Assembly: GCA_021432635.1 (NCBI GenBank)
Contig: MU270018.1
Location: 1,304,796 to 1,368,795, forward strand
Source: Thozetella sp. PMI_491
Taxonomy: Eukaryota > Ascomycota > Sordariomycetes > Chaetosphaeriales > Chaetosphaeriaceae
DNA: 64,000 bases
Direction: 5' to 3'
This document shows positions 46,158 through 58,102 of the stretch, one piece after another. Position 1 is the stretch's first letter, and every line of letters starts with the position of its first letter. The notes under the pieces were generated by a model. It searched no databases, had not been told where the DNA came from, and saw nothing but the letters and a program-made list of their open reading frames with translations. The translations under genes were made by a program, and so were the position numbers.

Positions 46158-47959
46158 AAGGGAGGAAACACCAGCCACCCTTGGGTGGTTATGAGTCTCC
46201 CCGTGAGAGCAGCCCTCCCCCTGGGATGTTGGCGCCCACCGAGAAGACAGAGCGCAGGCGAGCATCTGGCCCCCCTGTTGAAGATCTGGAGAGGTCCTCT
46301 CCGTCGCAACCGGCTTTCTTCCACTCCTCAACCCTCGACCGTATCATTATATCGACAGCGCAGAACGGGACTAGAGGACGCAAGGTTGGGGTCCGGGATC
46401 GAATCAAATGCTACCAGTGGACCTGGTTTACCATGACAATGGTAGGTAAATGCCAGGATATATGCTTCCGCATGACCGCGATGGTCTAAAGCTCTAATAG
46501 GCTACGGGCGGTGTTGCCAATGTCTTATCCTCAGGTACGTCCCCGCGATCCTTGAGTCGACCTGAGATTGACTCATCCTCGCAGTACCGTTCAAGGCGGA
46601 ATGGGTTACCGTGATAGGCACCATGTTCTTTTTTATCAACCTTATCCTGTTTATTATGAATATTATATTTATTACGTTGCGTTTCCGCTGGTGCCCCGGA
46701 AGCTTCATTGCCTCCTTCACGGACCAATTCGAGTCTCTGTTCATCCCCTCCAGCGTACGCCGCTCTCCCTCCTCAGCTCTATTTCGCTCATAGTTGTGGA
46801 ATGCTAACACAATTAGGTCGTCTCGTGAGTGAAATTCTACTTGTAATATAGGTACTGAAGCACTGAACGACTCTAGAGTGGGTATCGTATTTATCACGGT
46901 CTGCGAATATGGAGTCCCGCAAGTCGGCCCCTGGCTACTGAAGACCATGGAGGTAGCGTTCTGGATCTACATCGCCGTGAGCACCCTCACTAGCGCAGGG
47001 ATGTATTTAGTTCTCTGGTCGACGCAGGTAGGAAACCGATAGACCCTACAATCTCTGACCCTGCATTCTGCTGCCTGACTGACAGCAATTTTAAGATCTT
47101 TCCCATTCATACGATGACACCAATCTGGGTGTTCCCTGCCTATCCCCTCCTCCTGACTGCTCCTTTCGGATCGATTCTGATCTCTGTTGCGGTAAACTCC
47201 CAACAGCCTGACCAAGTCAACCGGGTAGCAGTGGCCGTTGCTTCAGTGACCACCCAAGGGGCCGCGTTTCTAATCAGCTACATGGTCATGGCTGCATTTT
47301 TATATAGGCTCATGACGCAGAAGCTACCACGTGACACTCAGCGACCCGGTATTGTAAGTCTCAGACTTGCCCGTCCGATGTCTTCACAGCTAATGTCTTG
47401 GAGTTTGTATCGATAGGGCCTGCAGCCTTCACCGTCGCTGGCATAGGTAATCCCTCCAACCGTTGCTGTCTTGAGCGTCGACTGACGTGCCAAACACAGT
47501 CGGACTCGGAAATCAGACGAAAGACATTGTTCCCAAGAGCATGGCCGGAGCGGACCATGCAGTTATCGTCTTCCAGCTGCTTTCATGGATGCTGGGATTA
47601 TGGCTCTGGGGGCTGAGCATGTGGTTCTTCCTTGTCTCAGTGGGGTCCCTGTTGAAATACATCAGACCCGAGAACAGGGCCAAGATGCCCTTCCAAATGA
47701 CATGGTTCTCGTTTGTTTTCCCAAACACGGCCCTGGTGCGAATCTCTAGACGTTCGCCTCTCCCAATACTCCTAGCTAACACCCCCTTTTGTAGGTCACC
47801 GCAACGGAACAGCTGGCCCGAGCCTTCGGTAGCCGACCGCTGGAGATCCTGGCGTGCGTTCTTGCTGGGTGTCTGATTCTGGTCTGGTTGGTGGTATTTC
47901 TAGCCATGCTCAAGAGTCTCTGGAGGAAGCAGATACTGTGGCCGAAGGACGCAGAGTAA
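46154..47959 (+). CDS. TDT-family (malic acid/sulfite-type) transporter
   Basis: A membrane carrier of the tellurite-resistance/dicarboxylate transporter family, which includes the malate permease Mae1 and the sulfite pump Ssu1. There are nine exons: 46154..46441, 46501..46534, 46585..46754, 46817..46824, 46877..47027, 47096..47353, 47404..47446, 47500..47735 and 47795..47959, giving 450 aa. All phases agree. Exon 4 is only 8 bp. After a hydrophilic N-terminus of ~85 residues, the family start YQWTWFTMTMATGGVANVLS appears, then about ten hydrophobic helices. TPIWVFPAYPLLL and FVSIGPAAFTVAGI are typical blocks. The acceptor before exon 7 is GAG, chosen because it restores that conserved block and has a CTAAT branch site nearby. 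Mae1-like sequence is a better fit than Ssu1. Substrate is unproven. Confidence 0.9.
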
Positions 47960-48463
47960 GGATGGTCTTTTCTTCGGCCAACAGTTAGGCGTGCTGTCGG
48001 TCGGAATACCAGGCGCGCACCGTTTCTATACTGGCGAAGGGTCAACGGGGAAGGCAGCATAACTTGGGGGTTGGTTCACTATATATAATATGACCTCTAA
48101 ACTTGACGGCGTGCTATCTCTCTTGGTAGGAAGGAGGAAAGTGGCCAGTTCTCGCAAATCGAAGCACCTGCACGACTCCCGCGATCTGGTCTAGGTTGTA
48201 GTATATCTGGTAGATACCATGGAGGCCATCTTGTTTGAGCTATCCCTGCGTCCCGAATCAACTATTACCTGTGAGAGGCCACCTGTAGGCTGTAATTGTC
48301 CAGACTTGTATTCTCGCCGTCCACGCTAAGAACGCCCCCATTTCCATGATGCCCGCCGGAGCAATGCCGGGAGGTCGAAGCCTTATGCACCACACGCCGA
48401 AGAAGAAAATGGAAGGAAGCCAAACATCAAAACTCGCCCAATATAGCTTGCTTGCTCTTGGTT
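47960..48463. other. Convergent intergenic region between the TDT and RasGEF genes
   Basis: A 504-bp span with the 3' ends of both genes. No additional gene is seen. Confidence 0.6.
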
Positions 48464-51400
48464 TCATTTCGACATCCACGGGAACTTCTTCTTGCCTGAC
48501 TCTGCTGCCGAGTTGGAGGAGCTCTCGACCGCTACACTACGTTGGTATATGTCCTGTCGGAAGGGGTCAGCAAATCGCAAACGACGGGAGTTAATTGCGA
48601 GAGAGCCACTTACCTCGTCGTCTATCATCATCCTGCAGTCCAAAATCAACTCTCGGCTCATCTCATGCCTGTTGAGATTCGGATATGGCTGACCCTGACT
48701 CCTCATGATGGGTAGCAGCACCTCGCCTAGGATCTCAAATTTCTTCCAGTTGATCCGGTCGTTATTGGGCCCTACAAACGTTCGGCTGCCTTCCTCGGCC
48801 GAGACAAGGTCCCTTCGGTGCAGGGGCATGAAAGGGATGCGTGGGAGCGGCGAGTTCTCCCAGGCCAGACGGTATGCGAAGTGGCTCTTCTGCGTGCTGA
48901 GCAGCAACTCCAGCCGCGCAAACCGCTTGCCGACATCGGGACTCACGAGTGCCCGCGTCGCACCGAGCCGGTGGATCGCCGTACCATTGATGCCGGCCAT
49001 GACCGCAGCGAGCCCGTTGTAGTTGTTGAGCTGGCGGAGCTTCTGGGCGATGACCATAAACTTTTCGAGGCAGGGGGCGCGGTGCTTGGCCTTGTCACGG
49101 ATCAGGATCATGTTGGCTACCCACTTGGCAACGTGGTTGAAGTGTGTCGTCATGCGGTTCACGTTCTTAAGCGAGCGACACTTCTCCTTCTCACTCACAG
49201 AGAGCGACCCTACACGGACTAGGTCTCGGATACGGATCGAGCTGAACATGACCCAGTCGATGCGTGTAATCTCGTCGGCTATGTCGTCCGGGTCGATATC
49301 CATGAAGATGTGGTAGCGGAATTTGTTGAGGGGCAGCGTTGCGCGCGGAATCATGGTGGCTGCCTCTCGCTCGTAGTCCTCAAACGAGTGGAACTGAAAC
49401 CGCGCCGGGACGCGGTCCGACCCAAGTTCAGAACCCGAGACCTCAGAGCCTATCGACGGCCGCCTCTGCCCTGGGTGCACGTCTGGCTCGTCAAGATGGG
49501 TGCCGCTCATCGTACTGGAGAGCTCGCTGGCTGCCTCCTTGCTTACGCCGGAGAACCGGTCTGTCTCCGTGTCTCTCTCGTCCGACTTCGCCCAGCCTGT
49601 GTCGTCGTCCTCCGTAACCCTTTGTTCTAGATGCTGCCACATCTGGTGCGATGCTGCCGCGAACACGGGCTCTGTAGAGAGGTGCCGTATCAGCTCCTCC
49701 AGGCTCTTCCTCGTGGTTGATCGTGCGAAGTCGCCCGGGTATGACGCGACCCATTTCGCCACCACCTCGATGATGCGCATCTGCGTCTCCGTCTTGGTGA
49801 GATACTGCGCCAGATTGTCGTCCTTGATACGATCCAAGCGCGCCAGGATCGCAGCAAGGAGCTCACCCGGCGCGGCAAACTTCCGGTATAGGCAGAGAAA
49901 AATGTCGGCAAAGTTGTTGTCGGCTCTCGACATGCGGGGTGCGAGGAGCCTATCCATCAACTCATCGAAGCCGATGCCGGCAAGCTTGGCTGGCCGGTCG
50001 AGCACTTCATCGTTTCTTTGTAATATCGGGATGTCGTCCGAGTATCGATACGAGTCAGCGTCGGACTCCTCTATGTCGAGGAATGTCTCCTGCGGTCCTC
50101 CATCTAGGCGGATGCCTGGTGTGCGCAGCATGCTCGAGACAGTGCGGCCAGCGCCATCTTCCGGTGCGTCAACCCCAAAGCTAGCCGCGCTGTTGGGGTT
50201 TTGGTTCTGGTATTCCAGTCGGGGCGACCGAGAGCCTGGCCCACGGTAATAAGCCCCGTCATTAGATGCTGGAGGGATGCCTCGCAACAGTGACAAGTCA
50301 GAGCTCGCCCGACTATGCTTGCTGCTCTGTTGGCTGTTCGGTCGACCGTTAAGGGCATCGGTAGGAGCATCGAGATTCGCGGTTGAGGCGGCTCTTCTCC
50401 TAGAAGTCGTCACCTCTTCTCTCTTGAGCTCTCCTGCGAGGAGTTAGCCTCCGGGACGAAGACAAGACAAGCAATATCGCAAGCGCTCTAGGTTTGGCGC
50501 GTGCTTAGCTTGCACTGGTTTTTTATTTGCCTTACCTCTCCGATTCGCCACCGCTACTCGTAGCATGGCCTGCATACAGTCTCTCGCGCTGCCAGGCACG
50601 TTGGCGGATGTCTTGAAGTCGGCTACACACTGAGGGAACGCGGACGCGACGCCTTGGGTGTCTAGCTGGCGGAGGTTCTCGGGGGTATCACACTTGGTCG
50701 CGACAAGGACAATGGGAAGGGAGGATTTCGAAAGGGCGGCTAATTGAGGCAAGTATGTTAACGGGGGGGGGTTCAACCACCGGGGATCTTGCTCTCTGGT
50801 ATGCAAGGACGACGCTAAGACAACGGCAACGAAAACGGGCGGGAGGAAAGGGGGAGGGGGTGCACGGGCAGGGCGAACAGACTGGACGGGCGGGCAAGGC
50901 TACTCACACATGGTCGGTGGCAGTTCACGGATGCTCTCCTTGTTCATCACGTCGTAGAGAATCATGGCGCCGTCCATGCGGGGCGCCATATGGCCGTTGG
51001 CCTGCTTAGGCCATTGGACAGGTTGGTCAGGGTCGACATCGAAGAGCTCAAGGTCGAGCTCGGTCAGGGTGACGGCGTGCGGGATCCCGTCCACGTCTTG
51101 CCGTAATTGAGTGAGGTTGGCAGTGGGTGGGCGCGGCAGGCGCAGCGCGCGTTGGATGAAGGCCGACTTGCCCACCCCTTCGGCGCCAATGACGGCAATG
51201 TTAATCGAGTCCATGGTGGTCGAGTGGGGGTCGAACTGCGTGCGGGCCGGGGCCCAATGTCAGCCGTCTTTTTGCTCGTGAATGTCTTAGCTCTCAACCC
51301 CCCCTCCCTCGACCTAGCTGCGGGGCCCATCGGATGCAGGCGAGGCGAAGTAATCGCTTGCTGTCCGTGTGGGAGGCGGAGCTAGAAGGAAACCACTATA

Positions 51401-52141
51401 TCGAGGGAGAATGCCAAGGCAATGTAGGAAGGGTGGCTTGGGTACGGTAGGTAGGTGTGTAGGCAAGAGGCAAGGCGGGAGAAAGGGGAGGTGTTCCTGG
51501 ACTACAGGAGCAACCGGCCCCCCACCCGTTCAACAGCCATGTCCAGATGCCGCGGGGCGCGTCGCTGTGCGGTCGTGCCCTCTCCATGGCTTAAAAAGTT
51601 GTACATAACAATAGAGGAGGCGTACCCAGGGCGTCAGGGTCTTGGTGCTCAGAGACTCTTTGCGAGGCGGAGGCCAAGCCTGTCGCGTATCATTGCGAGT
51701 CGAATCGAGGCCTCTGCGGCTGGAGGTGGGCGAACTGCTGCTTAGAGCACCCGGAGATCGTGGCACCAAGGGCGGCAGCTCGTTCTTCGGGGTGGGTGGA
51801 AGGGGCCGTGAGGCCGACTGGCCGGAGTCGTCGAGGTCAATGTACCCGTAGCGATCTCTGCTCCGCCTCGGGCTGCGCCGGCGCCGCGGTCTCGGGGTCG
51901 TGGGTTCGTCGAGGTCTTCGGGCTCCGGGCTAACGGACAGGAAGGACAGGCCGTCGCGCAGCGAGGAGGGCGTTGGCGTCGTCGACCGCTTGGGCTTTGA
52001 CGCTGGGCCGTGCTGTTTGGTGGTGGGTGGTGGTGCGGGAGGTAGGTTGTATGAAGCCGGCTGTGCCAGAGCCGCGAAGTGGGGAGGGGTTAATTGCAAG
52101 TCCGTCGGGGCTCCTGGCAAGCCTTGAGTTTGTACCCACAT
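48464..52141 (-). CDS. RasGEF with an N-terminal Ras-like GTPase domain
   Basis: Predicted to activate a Ras-type GTPase by nucleotide exchange. There are five exons, complement(48464..48553, 48614..50433, 50536..50739, 50908..51235, 51626..52141), giving 985 aa; every junction is GT-AG and in phase. Residues 1-172 are Pro/Ser-rich and disordered. A Ras-like fold follows: P-loop GAEGVGKS (189-196), VATKCD (294-299) and KTSAN (324-328), but no DxxG. RasGEF_N lies about 505-620 and the Cdc25-type domain about 730-960, with NNYNGLAAVMAGINGTAIHRL-like blocks. The C-terminal stretch KKKFPWMSK is basic. The 390-bp first intron is long for this window, so the proline-rich exon is the least certain part. 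An upstream ATG at 52179 opens a 29-codon frame overlapping the start. The last intron is a stop-free 60 bp. Confidence 0.88.
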
Positions 52142-55100
52142 AGTGCTCTGGGAACCGCCGAGCAGAGACACTTAGACATGCCTCTCAAAGGCCCCATCCA
52201 CGCACCTCGTGAGGAAGCAGAATGGGGATAAGGAAGAAAACCAGAGGAGAGGAGAAGGGCAGGGAAAGAATGGGGGATTCTCGAGAAGAAGGCAGAGCTG
52301 CATGTAACAAAATAAAAGAGAGATCGGTAGATACCTTGAGACCAGGGGGAAGAGGGAATGCCACCCGCTAAAAGACCTAGGCGTCTAGGTGGACACACTG
52401 ACCCAAGGTTCAATTTCTCGCTTCGGAGTGGTGGGTGTGTGTGCCGTTTATTCCTCCACTGGCTCGCCTGGAGACTTCGTCTTCTCGCTGTCTCTGTCTC
52501 TCTGTCTCTCCTGAGACCCGGCAGGACGGCAGGGTCAGGGGAGTAACGAGGCAGGCGCGCAGGCCCGTTCTCCAGCAGTTAAGTACGCTGCCAAGCCGGC
52601 GCAAGGAGAGAAGAGGCCCCAGCCGTGGGTAAAGTGACATGTATGAAAAGATGCAGGTGCGATGCTGCAGGCAGGGGACAACCGCCACCTATTCTCGGTA
52701 GGGGCGGGAGGAGGGGGAAGATTTGGGGGGGGATTTGGAGGGGGGAGCTACAGTCTGCCGCGCTGGATTTTGTACAGTCCAGCATCGCATGTATGTACAG
52801 TACAGTACTACGGAGTAGGTATGATACTCGTATAGCCCTTTGGGCTTGTCTCTGCTGGCGCCCCCCCTGGTCGTCCCTTCCTTCGTGGCGGTCATTCCCA
52901 CAGTGTGCTGCGGATCGAAGGAGGGGAAGAAGCGGTAGCCAAAGCCTTCACATGCGTAGCTTGTGGAGGTCCGGGCCTAGTACTACATAGTACGCCACAG
53001 AAACCCCAAGCGGCTACCAATGGAGTGACCTAGGTGCTCATTGTGTTATCTCTAGGTAGACAAGCGGCTCGGAAAAAAAAGAGACGACGGGGCTTAATAC
53101 CATCTCGCTGCATTCCACATTTCGATGTGCCATCTCCCGCTCGGCTTGAGCTGAACGCATTGTGGCTTGCCAGTCCTTATGCCCCGGCATGCGACCAGGA
53201 AAGGCTTGAGAGCCACCACCCCCCATTAACGCAAGCTGCCCGGGGAAAAGAACCACCGTATCGTATGTGATAGTCGCCAAACCAGACCACTGCCTGGCGA
53301 GAATGTGACGAGGCCCCTTCGAGGTTGCAGCTCCAATCCTCTGCACACAGGTCGAGAGGCCCCCCCCCCCCCTCCCCTTCCCCTTCCCCTCCCTTCCACT
53401 CCCGTTTCTCGGTATGGCTCTACATCCCTCTCTCTCTCTCTCTCTATCTCTCTACCAAACGGGGATTCTGGTGGCTCGACATGGGGTCTGTTGGCTGATT
53501 TGTGCGCCGCTCGAACCCCATCTGCAAATGCCCAATCCGTCGTTGGATCCGGAGCGCGTCCTTCTACCCGCCTGTATACCAACACTGCACAGCTCTCTCA
53601 AAAGAGCCTTGTTCCACGGCGTCCGGCACGCAGTCACGCAACAGATGGGGTGGGATTTGACCGCCATTTGCTGCATGGTCCATGCAACAGCAGGGGGCTA
53701 GTAGTGCGTACCCGGGCGGGTGGATTGACAAGGGCATTACGTAGTAGCGATTTGGGGCAGACAGTGCGCCTATATGTGCTGTTCAGTAGTTGCCTCTGCC
53801 CCTCCTAGGATCGTAGTATAGCGGGGGCTCCCTGATCCTAGGTATGCGGCCGGCCTTGGCTGCTAGAGCATTCCCTTGGTTCCAACCAGCAGAGTTGAGG
53901 CATCTTGAGGATCTTAAGGTAGGTGGCCTGACTTGGACACTGTAACTTTATGGTCCTGCAGCAAGCGAGGATTACAAGTGGATTTGGTCTTCAGATAGTA
54001 GGTGCCAAGTACGAGACCATAGCCAGAGCTTCGGACATAGGGTGGGGGTTTGCTTTCTGCCCACGCCGAGAAGCCGCTTTCACACCAGGCCGAACAGTTC
54101 AGAGCATGGCTCAGAGAGTACATAGTCGACGGCCAAGACGGTCGGTTTCCTAGCCCCGCTCGTCCTCCCTCTTGCCGCCTATTGGCGGTTGGAAGACCAA
54201 GCCAAAGACGCAAGATAGCCCCATGCAGCGCCTGGTCCCGGCCCCGGTTCCCGCCAGAAACCCCTCGGAAGCTATCCTCGAACAAGAGCGCCTCATCCAG
54301 CTCAGAGCACCCATCAATGCGGTGCATGCACTGGAGCATGGGCCCCAGGGTGCAGTCGATCTGGTACGGCGAGTTGGCTGCTACACGTGGGCTAGCTGGA
54401 TGCAAACCACTGGACTGCACCCCACGGGATGCCAGGCGAGAGGCGTTTGCTTTTCTTACACCCATGCCTTCGAGTTTCGACCACAGGACTCAGACCCCAG
54501 CCTATCTTCGGCAAACTGTCGCCCTGGTCGGGGAAGGGTCCTTTTCCACAATTGTGCGTAGTAATCCGAGCTCCCGGCATCTCTTGACGGTCACGGAGGT
54601 TGGTTATTGGAGCGTCGAACAGGATATAGCGCCTCAGGTACTCCTCCGCCCTCCGTCCCCGTCCCAGACCACTACGTATGAGCGCGAAGCTCGATTGGCC
54701 AATGCGTTACGCACCATGAATCTTACCTTCTACCATGCGCAGCAGCAAGTAGACACCTAGGTGGAGTGGAGCAACCCTTTATTTTTCGGTTGGACAAAAC
54801 AGAGAGGCAGATGACTTCTATCCCGTGGCCAGATCGTGCGAGGCCGGATGGTATCGTGCAGCAACGTGGCGTGGCCTTTGTGGTCTTACTCGACTCGGAC
54901 ACGCATGGTGTCGCTCACCTCTGAGAACAAGCAACGGTACCGCGCACGTGTTGCGGTATTGGATTGCACGATCGCATCAAGTCGTTCGTGCCGAAGAGGT
55001 AGGCTGCATCTGTGCAGATTGGGCGACCATTATGGAGGTATCCAGTTAGGCAAGGCCTGTTGCATACGGGACAGTCTGATATCGAGCTTGTACTGTGTTT

Positions 55101-58100
55101 TGCTTGTAAACCCACTTAGATACTGGGTGCTAGGTAGCGGCATGTCCGGAGAACACGAGAGGCAAGCTTGCCAAGTCTATGGCTCTTTCACTGCACCTCA
55201 TGTTGCGAAATTTGTAGACATGACCACATGTGAGTCGCGCCTCCTGCTGTTAGCATAGTCACCCCCCGACATGTTCTGGTTTCAACAGTTGCGACTCGGA
55301 TCATCTACGGGCACGCTGCATAAAAGAACCAAACAAAATTCCGTGGCTGTAATGACTCGACCCCCACTCTAACTCGCACTACGTATCCGTATGGCGGCGA
55401 CAGACGGTCGCGGCTCACATAAAGGAGCGCCCGCAAGGCACAGGGGAGGAATAACGCCAGAGGCCATTTGGGGAAATTCCATTCGCTGCTCGATTAACCA
55501 TCTCCGGCCGCGCGGCGCAACCCGTGCCGTGGCGGTTTCGAGCCTCATACTACCTACACACCTCATCAGAGACATTTCACCAAAAAGCGGCAAGGCTGAC
55601 ACCCGAGACCTTTCAGTTGGACAAATCAGCAACGAGCTCTTTTAAAAAGGAGGATCGCCGCGAGGTGAGAGGCTTATGGCTGTCCCGCGGGAATTCAAGA
55701 TGCTGCAAATTCGCACTTGTCTCTCAGGACACCAGCTGGTCCTCGTGTGCTTGGAGGAATGTTGCAGGAGCCTCCATTTCGCGTCCCTCTTCGCCGGCGT
55801 TGTCTTGTAAAGAGACCGAGAACAGGTTCTCAAAAAAAAGAAAAAAGAAAGAAAAGATGAAGTCTTGAGCAGGAGTGAGGTCGTAGTGTCTCGAGTCAGC
55901 GGTGGCTGCCGCCACCATTTTGTCTACGAGGGGACGGGCGGCTCCTTCCCTCTTGACAGCTCGAGACAGTTTTGTCGTTTAACAGCCGTGGCAACGCGAC
56001 CTGGCAAAATCCTCTTCTCGCAGGGACAGGCAGAATGGCACTGTTGAGAAGTGCTTGGACACCATATCGCGCCGCGGTCTGCTTCTATGACTATCCACCT
56101 TCGACGTGGCGCTTCCATGCTATCGCCGATCAACCGTCAAAGCGCGCTCCCCTGTTTTCTCTTGCCGTATCGCTTCCAAGCTAATTTACGTTTAGTCTTG
56201 GGCATACATGGCGGCGCGCTGGGGCACGCTGGGGCGCTCTCTACAACGGTTGTCCTTTTGTCGGCCGCGAACAACCGAGGTAGGGTAGCGACCAGCTAGC
56301 TTCCAACGAGGCGCACACAAGTGACGGCGCACACACACACAGCTAGGCATAGTCGCATTGCCAGGAGCGAGCTACTTGATGCGCCAGTCAATATATGACA
56401 TAGTGCAAGTCGAGCACTGACAATACGAGAAGATACACACCCACCACCATAGGAAGGCTCTCCAACAGGCCCGCGACAGCATGGGGGCGGCCGATGCTAC
56501 TATCCCGGACGGCGCATCGAGATGAAATGGCCCGCGGCACAGGATACTGTCGGGGTCCCGCCAGCCTGAGTCCCGCGTCAGGCGACCGGGACCCCCCGAA
56601 GAGGTCTACTCCGTAATAAGCTTAATCTCACGACGGCGAAGAGGGGGAGGAGAGAAGGGGACTGGGGCGGGCGCGAAACAGAGAGAGACGGACGCGGCTA
56701 ATCCGGCCGGTCCTCCTCCACATAACTGTCCACCATCCTACCCCGGCTTTGACCCTTTCCCATCACGACATGACTTGCGGTCGTCGTGGGCGGTTCTTGT
56801 GGGGTTGAGCCCCAAAAGGAACGTGCGATTGGGGCCATTGGAGCAAGCGAGCACGCCAGAGCCAGACGGTCCTTCCTGTTCCTTGGTCGGCTCCGGCCCC
56901 CCAGACGACAGGGGCGCGAGATCTGGACCAATTGATCGGCGGCCCTGGCTCTCCGGCCGACTCCACTAGCCAAAAACCGCCCTCGGCCGGGCGTTGGTCA
57001 CAAGCGTTGGGCATGCGACCATGTGCGACCATGCGGAGAGAAGTGGTGTGGGCTCTTTTGGCTTTGGCACTTCCCTCCACCACCAACGTCGTCGGCGCCG
57101 CTGGGCGGTCTCGGCAAAAGGCAGGACGGCACCAAATTGAACTGCGGAGGTGGCTGCTTGTCAACCCCCCGCTTTACCATGGACAGCCCAAGTGGAAGGG
57201 AAACCAAGGCAAGGACCGTCCGTCTAATAGAACAAGCGTGGACTGGCAGCGAACCAGGGGTCCCACTCTGCGCGCGACTTGCCATCGCGCCTCGATTCGG
57301 TAGTGTCAAGTGACCATCCTACTTTACCCTCTTCACTTCCTGGACGCCGCTGGCCGACGGGGCGAGCTCTGGGCGTCTAAATAGGACTTGAAAACCCTGA
57401 CACCCCACGGGGCGAAGTCGCGCCGTCCATAGGGTCGGATTCGGCATCGCACCACCTGCTTGCCTGCCCACTCCCGGCTTTCTCGACGTAGTTTTTGTTG
57501 CCCTCGTGGTAACGGTCCTCTTTCGGTGCAACCCTGCTCGGCGTGTCGCCTCCCTCAACTCCATCGCGCCCCCCCTTTCTCCCTCCCCCGGTGAGGCCTG
57601 GTCCTCCCTGTCTGGCCGCCTGTTAAAATTGTCAGGCCCGCCCCTCGGGCCCAAGGCAGTGGACAAAGCTCTTTCAACAAAAAGGAACAAAGTCTTGCAA
57701 AGCAGCGCCGAAGCACGGGGATTCATTGCTGCCATTCCAACTGTCCCCAAGGGAGCCGTGCAGCGGGCCTCCCTTTGTCTAAGACCGAGTCATACATAGC
57801 CAGCCGTCCTCTCCGTGCCCTCGGCCGCGGCGTTGTTTTTGTCCTGTACGACGCCCACGGGACTTTGCGGCCGAAAAAGTCTACAAAAGCAGCAGTGCGA
57901 CCCCATAGGCGACGGATGGGGCCAGAATTACTTGGTCTCATCGCCTCCACGTGCTGAACCTCTGAGAGTCTAGTGCCAGCCCTGCTCACTGGTTCGCAAC
58001 CATCGCTTTCTTCCTCAAGCCCTGTGAACTCTTCAGGTCTCGGCGACGGCCCACTCCGCCCCGGAAACGAGCCGAGACTGCGGCCCCCCGCAGACATCTA

Positions 58101-58102
58101 GC
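52142..58102. other. Gene-poor region, no supported gene
   Basis: Many overlapping frames, often open on both strands at once (for instance 53.9-54.8 kb, where 184- and 237-codon frames oppose each other), carry no recognisable domain. A (CT)9 microsatellite lies at 53428-53445 and a C run at 53361-53372. Nothing else could be assigned. Confidence 0.45.
53428..53445. repeat. (CT)9 microsatellite
   Basis: Nine CT units followed by an interrupted continuation (ATCTCTCTA), read directly. Confidence 0.9.

Noticed and set aside
53914-54760. 184- and 237-codon frames on opposite strands
   Set aside because: Both are open over the same DNA, neither shows a domain, and high GC makes such mirrored frames common.
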